Of a stretch of 64,000 nucleotides of DNA, positions 48,701-60,335 are shown piece by piece. The translations under genes and the position numbers were made by a program. The stretch lies in assembly GCA_000708835.1 (NCBI GenBank), contig DF236979.1:248001-312000 (forward strand), given 5' to 3'. The notes under the pieces were generated by a model. It saw only the letters and a program-made list of their open reading frames with translations. It made no database searches and was not told the DNA's origin. Within the stretch, counting starts at the first letter, position 1. Each line of letters begins with the position of its first letter. This DNA comes from Klebsormidium nitens. Taxonomy: Eukaryota > Streptophyta > Klebsormidiophyceae > Klebsormidiales > Klebsormidiaceae.

Positions 48701-51700
48701 GCTCGCAGAACCGTTGTTCGTTTTGGAGTCATGAAATTACACACGACGCAAGTTCGTTAGGATAGCTTTCATCTCATGGCACTGCAACGCCCGGGGTTTA
48801 AAAAGGCACTAATCCTATGTTGCTGCGAATTTCCATTTTACTGATTGATCTTGAACGTAATCGGCTACGACCTAACGGGCGGGTGGATTCCGAGTCCCCT
48901 AAGACTCGGATCCAAGAAAGAAGGAAGACCGGAACTTCAATCGAGGCAGATAAGGTCTCCGTGAGAGGAGAACAAAATATCCTGCGTGGTCAGAAGGTTA
49001 CCCGGTCTTGGGCTGGAAAAGCCTTGAAAACTTACGCAACGGAGAGCCCGGAGACGAGGAGGTAAGGGTTCGGAAGCATGCCGCACATGAGGTAGAGCGC
49101 ATCGAAAGCCCAGTACTCCAAACTGCGAAGTTTGAGGAACACAGCGGGTGAGCTCGACGAGCTCTTCGTAAGCGGATCGACGGGCCAGATTGTGTCCCCC
49201 AGGAGAAGCCGATCGACTGAGATCATCTTGCGCTTGCCTCTCTTCTGAGCTGGCAACGACACCTATTCAGGTGGCTTGATCCCGCTCTCTCAGACAAGCC
49301 AAGCGAGCTGTATACAAACCCAATATAAAAGGACGTTTCCTGTCACACATAGGATAAGGTTTATATATAAGGGCTCAGAAAGTCTCTAGTCATCAAGACG
49401 TGGAGCCCGACTTTTGGCTTTAGATTTGTGCCAAGCCAAGCACGATAGGTTGTGTTACAAATTCAAGCAGCAGATATTCTCCCTCGAGTTGAACCCTGTT
49501 GACATGCGCTCTTCCGTGCAGTCTGCTCATGGAAAGCGACTGATCTTCCAACTTTGACGGTGCCGCAGAAATGTGGTCATCACACAGATCAGCCATTCTC
49601 ACCACAGCATGACCGTCGATGGCACCCCAAGCCGTATCTGGGCCGTCCATCCGCTGGTGGCCTTCGCCCACGAAAACCGCGGCCGCGCCTTCGCGTAACG
49701 GGGAGAGGTGAACACGTGTCCCGCCAGGCACAGGAAGATCATGCTGTACGCCAGGCTGGTGGCGATCGCCGCGCCGTCGAGACCCCACCCAAGGTAATGG
49801 ACGAAGAACCTGCAAGGGGGAATTGCAGTGAATGGGTGAGGTCTTCTCTGATAAGTGCACTGAGCTCATCACGTGAGGCGTCGAGAGCGAGCTTGGGCTC
49901 GCAAGGTGAGGTAGGAGCTCTGTAGGAGGGACAAAAAGGGAAACCGGCTGGCGACGGGAGGCGTCGAAGTGAGGTGCGCGTTGGGACTTCGATCAGCGTC
50001 TTTAAAAATCAAAAGAACGACTCTGCATGATCAGATTCCGCATGTAACTCATGGTGTCAACACAAGCGGAGGCGAAGAGGTTGCGTCTTTGAACCGTGCC
50101 GGCTTCAACCCCAACGGGCAGACTCTCCGTTCCCCACATTGCGCTCATGAAGACCTCTTTCTGAACAAGGAAGTGCTGTCTTCTTGGAAGAGACCTGAGA
50201 GTCGGGTGGACCTTTAGACACCCAGACGTACAGACGTACCAGTTGTTGGGCACGTGGAAGAGGAGGGCGACCACGGAGCAGGCGGCCAAGGGCGCCGTGA
50301 CGCCCTGCGACTGCAGGAACTTGAGCAGCGGCTGCGTCCACGCGTTGGCAAACAGGCTGGGGATCAATAAATGCATGTAGCGTGCCGCAACCTGCATAAT
50401 TCAGAGAATTGTCAAATCTCGAAACAGTTCAGGAATGGTAAGCTTCAGGAATAGTAAGAACACCAGCCTGGGACGGGTAGGGTTAGTTTGGGGGGTTAGG
50501 GTGGGTACGGGTGCGGCGAAGGTAATTTTACTAGATAAGGTTACTAGTGTTTGGTTTGAGCTTACTATTCCTTGAGCTTTCTAGTCCTGAAGTGTCGCGA
50601 CATAAAAATCAAGCTCAAGTTTCGATGAGATTGAAGCTGACGCTAAAGACCTACACCCAACATTCACTCGCTCCACACCCATGCCCACCATAAAGCCCTT
50701 CAGGCCTTAACCACACCCGTCCAGATCATCGCTTGAGCTGAGTAAATCACCTATTTAGAGATCAAGCGCGAGATGACGGTTGAAGAAAGGAGAAACGAAC
50801 CTCAGGAACAATAAGCTTTGAGTAGCACCAATAACCCTTACTCAGAAATTCACCTCCTCCGGACCCGTACCACACTAGCTAACCCCAAAATTGATTCCAC
50901 CCGGTCCAAGGTGGTCATCCTGTTATTCCTGCCATAGTAGTAGTATTCTTCAATCCCGACACTTACCTGCGCGAGCGTTTTTTCTTGGCCCAGGAAAATA
51001 AGCGCGCGCTCGGCTTGCAGCCAGCACAGGCTGACGACAGCAGCGATCAGCGTGAGGAGGAGGAGGCAGCGGTACGTGGCGTGCCCCAGTTCTGACAGCT
51101 GTCCCGCGCCGAACGCGCGCCCGCCGAGGGTTTCGAGCCCGAGAGCCATGCCGTACTGCGCAGGGGGGAAGGAAGAACGGTTAAGGAATGACGTTGAGGG
51201 TTCAGGAATTGGGCCTTTGAGGCATGCGGCCAAAAAGTTGCAACGAGGGTTTGGGTTCTGAGGATCCGGACTGCCTTTCCCCCACTTTCAAGCTTTTCGT
51301 CCATACTTCGAGCTCACATGACTCTTGATTGTTAGTATCCGTACATCCCTTTTACAAGCAGTGTTTGCCTAAGACGCATTATTAAGTCATTAGTTGAAAA
51401 CTTACTGCAACTACCGAATACTTACTGACATCTTAGGACATTGGTCGGAAACTGAGAAGGAAGCAGGAAGCGCACCTTCCAGAAAGTTTGATAAAGAGCA
51501 TGATCTCAGTTCCTAACAACACAATTAACCATCGCTCTCTCGAAGAAGCGTATGCACAGATCAAGAAAATTGTTGAAAGCATGAAGAAAGTACAATGCGC
51601 AGGTGCCCCATCTCCCTCACCAACAAATAGTGCCCGGTTGCACTCGCCAGCGACGTTGCCAGCTGGCAGCTCGCAAGCGCCAGCGCCCCGACGTGGCCCA

Positions 51701-51974
51701 CAAACGCCGCTGATGTCAGCACCAATAGCATCTGCACCACATTCATGCCCACAATCGGCGCCGCCACCCTGATCTGCTCCCTGGCCTCCTCCATAAGCGC
51801 CCCCCTACCACCATAAGCGGGCGTACGGGGGCCCAGCTCATTCTTTGCCTGCCAAGGGCCCACCAAAACCTCCAAACCCTTGGCGTTTAAATGCAGCTGG
51901 TTGGCAGCCACATTGTCCTCCTCAGAGGAGCGGCGCCGGTCTGCGAGCAGCTTCTGGGTCTCTATGTCGTCCAT
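45731..51974 (-). CDS. MATE family multidrug/toxin or organic-anion exporter
   Basis: Exons, in transcript order: 51974-51621, 51155-50967, 50391-50240, 49809-49603, 49122-49036, 48493-48437, 48166-47922, 47445-47327, 46769-46683 and 45853-45731, giving 539 residues with all phases closing, a normal plant MATE length. Twelve helices are expected. Family blocks seen are AAPIVGMNVVQMLLVLTSAA in helix 1, ALGLETLGGRAFGAGQ, PLLKFLQSQGV, FHVPNNWFFVHYLGWGLDGA, GVPSTVMLCLEYWAFD, GLGAATSTRVAAELGA and ILRGCGRQSLGA. MATE proteins exchange protons or sodium for organic cations, flavonoids or citrate; the substrate cannot be told here. The N-terminal tail of about 65 residues is acidic and soluble. Introns carry MITE-like copies and a triplicated donor site. 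Confidence 0.92.
46558..46670 (-). repeat. Two-copy repeat of about 64 bp next to a MATE donor site
   Basis: The block containing ctctagttctt-a-aaaacgtaaa-caccag/a occurs twice, about 64 bp apart, beginning just inside the intron that follows the exon 46769-46683. The exon itself does not appear to be copied. Confidence 0.65.
47240..47345 (-). repeat. 34-bp repeat carrying the 5' splice site, three copies
   Basis: On the minus strand the exon end ggtttggggtctgg followed by gtaagc (donor at 47326-47325) is repeated with donors at 47292-47291 and 47258-47257, exactly 34 bp apart each time. The copy nearest the real donor reads tttcgggtgtgg; the farther one repeats the coding version exactly over its last 14 bases. 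Confidence 0.92.
50447..50572 (-). mobile_element. MITE-like element with 12-bp terminal inverted repeats
   Basis: The ends aggaatagtaag (50447-50458) and cttactattcct (50561-50572) are perfect 12-bp inverted repeats. The 126-bp body matches, inverted, the element in the GPX intron at 12728-12851, sharing cgcaccc-tacccacc and the flanking g/attacct. It is non-coding and lies in the MATE intron between the 50967 and 50391 exon edges. Confidence 0.75.
50615..50735 (+). mobile_element. Decayed third copy of the MITE-like element
   Basis: The core (cactcgctccacacccatgcccacc followed by accacacccgtcc) matches the middle of the elements at 12728 and 50447, but the ends are not recognisable. Boundaries are approximate. 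Confidence 0.45.
50804..50930 (+). mobile_element. Fourth copy of the MITE-like element
   Basis: The body (acctcctccggacccgtacc, then ctaaccccaaaa and cccggtcc) matches the other copies. The ends aggaacaataag and ctgttattcct are imperfect inverted repeats, giving about 127 bp, the same size as the best copy. It sits in the same MATE intron as the 50447 and 50615 copies, ending shortly before the 50967 exon edge. Confidence 0.6.
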
Positions 51975-53557
51975 GTTGCTTATTGGATTGGTGAATTATA
52001 CTAAATACGGTTTGGAAAGCCGCATGAGTGGATGGCAAAAGGGGGGCCCATGTAGTGCGCAAAGCAGAGCTACAGTGGGTGGCTTCCTCAGCTACCAAGA
52101 ACACGCAGCTGCATGATTGGGCCAGTCTTTACGTTGATGTTCTTGATAGATACTGTTTTGCGCATCGGCTGGAGCTCCTTTCGGCAGATCTGAGGTCAAC
52201 GCTTTGGTGCCTTTGCTCGCGCATGCTTCATGACTAGGCCTCATCTCCATATGCTCAGCCGTCTGTTGTGTGCTCCACCAGCATGCACGGAGAAATTTCC
52301 TGCCTACAAATACGTTGATCTATTTTCCTGCTCTGCGCGTCGTCTTCCAGCAACGCTGATAACCAGTGCATGGCGCCTCTACTCTGACATTGGCGCCTTT
52401 CTCACACCGACTCTACTTCGCAAGACTGTTTCTACTCCAGCTTCGGAGTCACTGGCATGAAGACCGAATGTCTTGGAAAGGCGAAACTCGATCTGGTATT
52501 TTCTCGCGGGCCAACTCGGCAGTGACGTCAGTGCTTCAAGCATCAAGCGAGACTTGAAGCGAGAATCACATGCTGGGTCGTCTCGATCCAAAGCGTAACG
52601 CAACTTTACTGAGCGCGCCAAGCCCGAGCTCAAGAGCGAAGCCGCGGAGCTGCCTGAGCTGACGAGCCTCGTGCCACTAACTTGAATGCGGTTTCCGTCG
52701 CACTTACCAAGCCCAGCCTCGGACAGTTCGACACCCCCGCATGAGATTATTGAAGGTTGGTATGCAATGCCGCGTCGAGACTTTCGAGACTTTCGCACTG
52801 TGTGCTCCCTCAATGTAAATCGGATGATGTTAGAGAGCTCAATTTAAGGCTCTCTATGCTTCGTGTGTTGTATAGAAGCGTTTTAGTAAGAACTTAGGCT
52901 GTGTCTTGGAAATAACCTGGAGGGTTGAGTACTAGATATTCCAAGATTTGCATGTATTCGCGCCAGAAAAGCATCACTGATAATAGATTTACCGTTGATT
53001 CTTCCAAGGTACCTCGCAACATATCATCTTGATTGTTATCATGTTGACGGAAAACTCGTGCTGACACCGACTCAGCAGCAGATCGGTCAACCGAGAAATG
53101 CTTGATGGTGTTTGAAACCTCAGTGCAGTCATTCATAGAAATATCGCGGACCACTGTAGGAGCTAAGAGGCGTGTGTTGCCTCAACAGTAATGTGAGCAG
53201 CAACCTTCCGCGAATAACCAACGGCCTGCTAACCCGTCCATCCTCCCCTCACACACAGAAACTTTACAATCGATGGTCGACAGTTGGGTACCAATATCGA
53301 TCCAACGGCAGGGAACTTTCAAAGCTCTGTGCATGACCCCGCCCGGCGGGCCCGCGCACCGCGGGGGGGCCGCCGCGAGCCGCGCAGCAAAACGAGCAGA
53401 CTCGGAACCGTCCTAGCTGCATGGGGGCCGTCTCTTAAAGTTATATCCACAAATGGCGACCTGCAATGGTTGGAAGCTCTGCCGCAACCAGCTGAAATTT
53501 GTAGAACCTATCTTATTCATTTAGAAGACTTCAGCATTGCAAAGAGAAGGATTCGCC
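51975..53557. other. Divergent intergenic region between MATE and FAD synthetase-like genes
   Basis: About 1.6 kb separates two divergent start codons, so it presumably contains both promoters. A 144-codon open frame on the minus strand (52379-52813) has no recognisable family features, and I treat it as chance. Confidence 0.55.
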
Positions 53558-56500
53558 ATGGAGATCTTTGCAGCCATAGAATCATGTGGGAACCCCGGCC
53601 TGCAAGCCCGGTTCAAGAAAGCAATGAGCCACATTGAGCGCACGATCGAGTTGTATGGCTGCGACGCGCTGGCATTCAGCTTCAACGGTGGAAAAGATTC
53701 AACTGTAAGTAATGAAAACCAATGAATGTGCTTGGAAGAGACAAGAGCAAGTTGCTTTGGGGGGGTATTAGGGAATTAATTGAAACTGCAGATCTGTTGA
53801 ATGGATCTGTTGAGAAGTGTAGATTTCGGAATAAGCTCTTCCTGGTCAGCAAATGAAACCATTTGTCAAAGGAGGGCTTTTCGGAAGTCCGCGATAAATA
53901 TCTGTAGCTGTTTGCATAAGTCACACTGAAAGCTGGTTGTCCTGGACAAGAATCTTCGGCCCTTATCAATGACCAGCGTACATACAGATAAGAAGGGTTT
54001 TGGATTGCTGAGCATGGCAGCCTGGCTTCTGCGTTAGAATGCAGCCTGTCTACCTTCAACACTTTGGCAGACAGTCGTCAATGCTGATCTGCAGCATTGA
54101 GTTGCTCAGAAATACTGGTATTCTACTGCTGAACATTTCGGTTCAACCTAACCGCTTGGAGAGACTCCTCTCAAGGGTTTCCAAAAGAAGTACCACTCCT
54201 ACCACTGTTCACTTGGAATTCAGCGACCCACGCCTATTGGAGCTTGCATTTACCTTGAAAGCCTACCATTTGTCGACACTTTGATGGAGGGTTTGCGCCA
54301 CTGCCCTTTTTCTGACCGCATCTACCAGCCAATCGAGGATATTGTCTTGGTGCCATCGACTTCGCCTTTTTTGAAGAAAACATTCTGACGCCGTTGTCTC
54401 TTTGTAAGATTGTCGGTATGTTTGTTGCGTATTTTCATCATGGTCGACGTGGATATTTTGAAGATGGGGATTGGAGGAATACTTGATGATTTGGGGTACA
54501 TAAGAGCACCACCAAGCATCCAGGTCTCATGAATTGACGCCTCCATCTTATACTGCCAATCATCGTCATGCCTCTTCTGGAGTATGACTTCTCAAGCATT
54601 CTCACTGAGCCAAGAATACATTTCGGGGGGCTAAAACAACCCTTGAGGACAATCACTGTAGTGGCTTCTGTCAAATCAAAGATCCAATTGCTTTTGGACT
54701 CAAGGCGCTGTCATTCTTCAACTCATATCACAATCACGTAAATTGCCTCGTAAGGATTGAACAATATTCCCCTTGCCTGACAAACTCTATTCTCCGCTGC
54801 TTTGCGACAGGTCCTCTTGCATCTCCTCAGAGCAGGCTACGCGGCGGCAGACAGCTCAAGCCACACTCTGTTGAAAGGCCAGGCGAGCAATGGTCCAGCG
54901 GTCACCCAAGAGCACCCCATACGGACGATCTATTTTGAGAATCCGGAAACATTTCCAGAAATCCATTCGTTCACTGTGGACTGCGCACAACGGTGAGGAG
55001 CAGCTCTTTAAGATGATAGTGACCTCTGTCAGTCGGCCTGCTCTGTTCTTAGACATTCCCGCCTTATAGTGAGGGGCTTTCCAGACCTGTTCGGTGCTGG
55101 GGTGATTACCCTTGTCTGTAGGATCTGTACCAGATTCTCAAGGACCAGGCCCTGTTTCTGATTGGAGTTGCCCCTCCGGAAAGGTAGAGGGTCTCTCCGT
55201 CTGGTTTCGAAAAACTTATCTGCATCTATCTATTCAGCCTGAAGCAGGTTTTCATTCTCCTCAAGGAATCATGGGACGAGTGAAACAACTCTGCCAAGCG
55301 TCGCTGGCAAAGCTCACTCAATTCGACCTCACGCTCTTTGACGCCTCCCTTCAAAAATATTTAATGTATCAAATCAATCAACTTTTCTTCTTCGTCCCCG
55401 CATCAAGCAGCCCCTTGGTAACTGCAGGTATCACCTAGCGCTCGAAACGATCCGGCTAGACTTCCTTAGCGGTTTGAAGAAAGTCCTTGCAGAGCGGCCA
55501 ATCAAGGCGATCTTCCTGGGAACTAGAGCGGGGGACCCAAACGCGCGCGGCCAGGAGGTGTTTGCTCCGAGCAGCAAGGGCTGGCCCGCCTTCATGAGGG
55601 TCAACCCGATCCTAGATTGGTCGTACCAGTGAGTGCTGATCTGGAAGTAAATCGGAACTCGTATGTGTGGTGGAATCCTCCACCTTGCCTTCTGAAGTTT
55701 GGAAGAAAAGGTGCTCATGGGGTTGGGTTTGATGGATGATTCTATCTAGACAAGTCTAATGTTGAAATGTTGTTAACAACGTGTTTGGATACGCTGAAGC
55801 TCTGTGTGCTTAGTCGATCTGTCGAATCCTAGAAGTTTCTGAAGATAAAAGTCTGCTCAACGGACGAAAACAAGGAGGGGGATTTTAACATGTGCCATCA
55901 AGGGTTCGTGACCTCACATAGAGCTGCTTCATGATCAATGCTTTCTCCCCAGATTCAGAATTGGAGTGAATTTATCTTGATTGTGTTCATCTGCTTGTAA
56001 AACGGCAGATGTCAAATCTTTGAACGGGTCTTGATGTGATCTCAATGATTTTTATTTTCGCATTGCAAAAGACCAATCGTCGTTCCTTCCGATTGAAGAC
56101 CCTCAGCCTGCACGACATCAGCAACTAGATGCCACGACGTCACTCCGAACTGGGTGCTGACGTGGCTCTTGCTTGAACCGTGCAGTGACGTGTGGGACTT
56201 CCTGCTCGCCTGCCAAGTCTCCTACTGCAGCCTCTACGACGTCGGCTACACATCGATCGGAAACATCCACGACACGATTCCAAACCCCGCGCTCCGGATC
56301 GAAGAAGACGAGACAACCCCGGAAGCGAGCGGAACGGGGCAGCCGAACGGAAACGGTCTTACAGAGAGCGTCGGAACGGACGGGTACCGTTACCGCCCTG
56401 CCAACGAACTGCGGGACGGGAGGTTAGAACGCTCAGGCAGGTTCAAGAAGAAGGTGACGTCAGCGGAGGGGAAGGCTGGGGGTGCTGACGTCAGCGCGTC

Positions 56501-59500
56501 GGAACGGCGAGGGGAGGTGTCGACGAGCGGGCAGGAGAAGGGGGCAATCATGGTGGCCTCGGTTATCGTTGTGGGAGACGAGTTGTTGTGAGTAGACTGC
56601 GCTGAGCATGCTTTGAGTTGCTTGCTTGCGGCTTTTGTTTATCGCCGACTCTCGCTCCTTTGAACACGATGTAAAATCGGTCCCATGCAAGTGGCAATCA
56701 AAAACACGATGTGATCAGTCCGGTGCAAATGGCAATCAAAGTCTGTTCTTCCTTTAGTTTACCCCTGATGTCGTCGATTTGTCAATGTACAAGTGACCGT
56801 TGCTCTCGTTCGTTGCATCTGAGGAAACAAGCTTTCTTCGTCGAGGACGTCTCGCAGAGCTGCAGAAGTGCTGTTTTACGTCCTTGACGATCTTCAATCT
56901 GCGACCTCGAACGGCCCAAAATAGCGTCCAAACCAGTCTCTTGCACCCTTCTCCCCTAGCAAAACAGCGTTCAAAGATCCAGTGCGTTCCCCTGCATCTA
57001 GCACCCATCGGCAGCCCATCTGACATCAGCTGTCCCGCCTCCCAAAGGGGTGACGTCGGCCCATCCATCACTGCTCCTTACTGACGGGCCGTAAGCTTTG
57101 TGAGCGGCTGCAGATTAATCACCTCGATTGTTGACTCGGGGGGGAAGTGACCTCAGGGGGTCCCTCACGTCATGGCTCTTCCTTCTGCAGGCGGGGTGAC
57201 GTCAGCGACTTCCGGGCACCCCTCCTGAGCAAGCGGCTGCGGGCCGCGGGGTGGCTGCTGCGGCGCGTCGTGGTCGTGCCGGACGATATTGACGCCGTCT
57301 TTGCCGAGGTGCAGCAGCACGCGCGGGACAGCGATCTCGTAAGTTCGTGGTTCTAGGGTCCAGCAACATCTGGATTTTAGGGTCTCAGTCCTATTCCTTC
57401 ATTCTCAAGAGTGCCGTCGCAGAAATGCAGCAACATGCGCTGGCCAGCAACCTCGTGAGTTCGCGCTTCTCCATCGTCTGCTTCAGCCGTTCCTCTCTTG
57501 TCTCTTTTAGGGCATCTCCTTTGGGAATGTCCTCGGCGTGCCTTCCCCTTCTGCTGTTGGATCTTCCGCAAAGTCACGAGCCGCATTGCATGAAAGAAAG
57601 AGGCCCTTCCTCGAAATTGCTATTTTCGCGAACATTTGATTGTGCAGTCGGTGCAAAAATCTCGTGCCTCTTGGTCGAGTCCGCTTTTCGTTTGTGTTCA
57701 TTCTCCGTTTTCCAGATCGTTTACAAGCTCTGTCGGCTATGGTCAGTATTGTGGCAGACCGACAGTAGACCAGAAGCAGCGTCCAATTCTAACGGAGACA
57801 AGCTATCTCGTACGTACTCGGTATACCTCCAATAAGCAAAACTCGTAGAAGCGACAACCGGTCGATTGCTGTTGCGACCTTCCATCTTCGAATCCTTGGG
57901 TGAAGTCAAGAGTACGGCACTTGGTTCAACACAGGTGGGGTTGTGTTGGAATTGCAGCATATCATTCCGCTTCAGTGACGGATTAGAGAAGAAGCATGGC
58001 GAGCAAGTCGGAAAAAAAGCATCTTCCTGCAGGTCCTGGTTAGCGGGGGAGTCGGCCCCGCCCTGTGTGACGTCACCCTTGACGGCGTGGCCAAGGCGTT
58101 TGACGTCAGGCTTACGTCCGATGCGGAGTTGCTGGCGGAGTTGCAACGGATTCACGGGACGGACAATACGCCTACCTTCCTGAAGGTACTCCCCAGCATT
58201 TCCGCCCATTGTCAGCAAGATTCTACCTATTTTCCGCGCATTGTCAGCGTATGAGTACCCAGTGTGAGCGTATTCTTCTTAGTTTCAGCGTATTTCTGTC
58301 CAGCGTCAGCGTATCTCTTCTTAGTGTCAGCGTATGAGCACCCAGTGTGAGCGCATCTCTTCTCAGTGTCTATTCAGTGTCAGCGTATCTCTTCTTAGTA
58401 TAAGCGTATGTCTACCCAGTGTCACCGGATGCCTTCTTAGATGTCTACCCAGTATCGGCGTATCCAACCACAGCCATCTCACTGCATAAAGGTCTTCTCG
58501 AACAGGAGCGCACTCACTTGCGTCGGCAGTATGTGGTTGTAATCACTTACGCAGAGTGGCTTAGGGAGGCCGTCGCAACCAGGGGCTTAGAGGTCTGTTA
58601 GACCGCTTCTTACAGTGCCGCTTTCTTGAGAACATTCTCGCTTTGCGGCTTGCCAAGGAGTCTGTTGAAGCGTTCGGCGTGCAGAGCAATCCCAACAAGG
58701 TCCTTGCACTGACGAAACTTGTCACCAGTGCAGGAAAACGGAAAATACCTCAGATGCTTGCCTCAAGCGCTTTGCAAAAGCTAAACGGGTACGTGTCCTC
58801 TCGCAGTTGGCCGAAGTTCCGGAAGGCATAACCGAGCTGTTGCCGACTTCGGGGGATGCTTTTCCTCTCGTGAGCCCTTGACTCCGTTTTCCTTCTTCGT
58901 CATCTTAGACTGCAGATGCCGTCTCCTCACCCTCTACTCATATTAGCCTCTGCAAATGCATCGCCTTGAGATAGCGCAAGACAGCTGCCTTGCAGAACGG
59001 TGGAATCAAACTCTGTAGTATCAAAATACTGTTTGCCGTCGCCAGCCAAAGCTTGGAAAAGGCGGGCAAGCATTGACCACTGTGTAACTTTGCATGGACT
59101 GCCGTTTTTGGTATATCAGGTCACAGATTGTAAATAAGCTGTGCGGAGCTCATCTGCTTGTGCCACACTCGATGGCACACTGATGCCCTATATCTCCCGT
59201 TTCCTCCCAGCTGAAAGTGAAGAACGTCGTCGTTGTCTCGGGCCGGTCGCCGGTTCTCGAAGCACAGCTGGCGGCGCTCGAGGAGCTGAGCCGCGGCCGG
59301 CGGGACTTGCTCAAACCCCTTAAACCCTTCGTGACGCGGACCGCGGAAATAGAGGCGACCGACCGGGAGGCTGCGGCGGCGATGCTGCGGACGATGCGGG
59401 ACTTCCCGGGCCTGCAGATTGGTGAGGGGAATTAGACCGAGGCGAGTTGGATAGTGTTGTAGAATTGTTCGAAAGCTGTAGCTACAAGAGTTGTACATTG

Positions 59501-60335
59501 CATTCGTGACTTGCGCGGTGAGAGCACAAATCTAATTGGGAGATCTGACAAACAGTTCAGTGCCTTTCCTAGTACGGCGAGATACTGCGTGATGCTCCTG
59601 TCGATTGAGAAGCGCTGATTGTGGGCAATCAAATAGGATCCTTTTCAGCAACTATCTTTACTTTGCCCATTTCTGAAAGTTGCCGGTCATCCACGGGGCC
59701 TTGCCAGCGCTATCTTGGTCTTTGTTGAGTGTCTTCGACAGAATTGCTGGCCAAAGCGCATAAGAGCCTTAGTCTAGTGCCGGGCACGAATTGGATAACC
59801 GACGGCACTTTGCCCCTGAAAGCCTCATGACATGGTTTGTGTATTTGTTTGCAGGGTATTTCCACACGGACAGCCATCCAACTGACACGAAAGACCGCTT
59901 CACTTTGACTATTGACGGCAAGGTACGTTCTGCCGCTCTCTCCGCTTGCTTGGTCACTTCGACTTAGGTTCGAGGCGACTGGCGTCTTTTTATGGGCTAG
60001 AAAGACGGGTTAAAAGACACATTGGTTTGTCGACGCCTGCATGTGTGGTGATTTTTTAGCAAAACGGCTGAGGATCATCAAGATACTTCTACTTTCCTTA
60101 TCACTGCCAAGAAGCTCCTGTTTACTACTTGCCGTTCTTTGGGCAAGCAGAGCGCTTTCGAAACAGCCCTTGTTCCAGGTTTGTGTGTTTGTCGGATCAG
60201 GTGCAGCAACGCAGTGCTTTCCCCCTTGTGCAGAGTTCGGCAGAAGTGTCAGCCGCACTTCAGACCTTCTCAGATGCATTGGATGACGCACGGAGACAAG
60301 GGTCAAAACCATCCGAAGGGGCAGTGCAAAGATAG
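53558..60335 (+). CDS. FAD synthetase-like protein: PAPS-reductase domain plus molybdopterin-binding (MoaB/Mog) domain
   Basis: Exons 53558-53704, 54811-54992, 55428-55628, 56186-56587, 57191-57338, 58033-58185, 58807-58869, 59211-59421, 59855-59922 and 60201-60335 give 569 residues, all phases closing. FAD synthetases adenylate FMN. The N-terminal PP-loop domain shows FSFNGGKDST (40-49), IFLGTRAGDPNA (138-149), FMRVNPILDWSYHDVW and YCSLYDVGYTSIGN, then TIPNPAL. The second domain, from about residue 300, has VIVVGDELLRGDVSDF and VSGGVGPALCDVTLDGVAKAF, the MoaB/Mog signatures. The order (PAPS reductase first) is that of plant homologues and the reverse of animal FLAD1. About 80 hydrophilic residues link the two domains. 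The 63-base exon at 58807 could start further upstream in frame; its phase fits either way. Confidence 0.85.
57400..57465 (+). repeat. Duplicated exon end and 5' splice site in FAD synthetase-like gene
   Basis: The last 36 bases of the exon ending at 57338 (encoding AEVQQHARDSDL) plus the donor and the following bases ttcg recur 116 bp downstream. The copy would encode AEMQQHALASNL and is followed by a good donor, gtgagt, at 57455. Confidence 0.85.
58190..58470 (+). repeat. 21-bp intronic minisatellite
   Basis: About a dozen imperfect 21-bp units (agtgtcagcgtat followed by ctcttctt or gagcaccc) begin within about 10 to 40 bp of the donor after the exon ending at 58185. Two unit types roughly alternate. 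Many units contain ttcttag, an acceptor-like string. Confidence 0.85.

Noticed and set aside
52379-52813. 144-codon minus-strand open frame between MATE and the FAD synthetase-like gene
   Set aside because: Nothing recognisable in the translation, no neighbouring exons, and it lies in the expected divergent promoter region.
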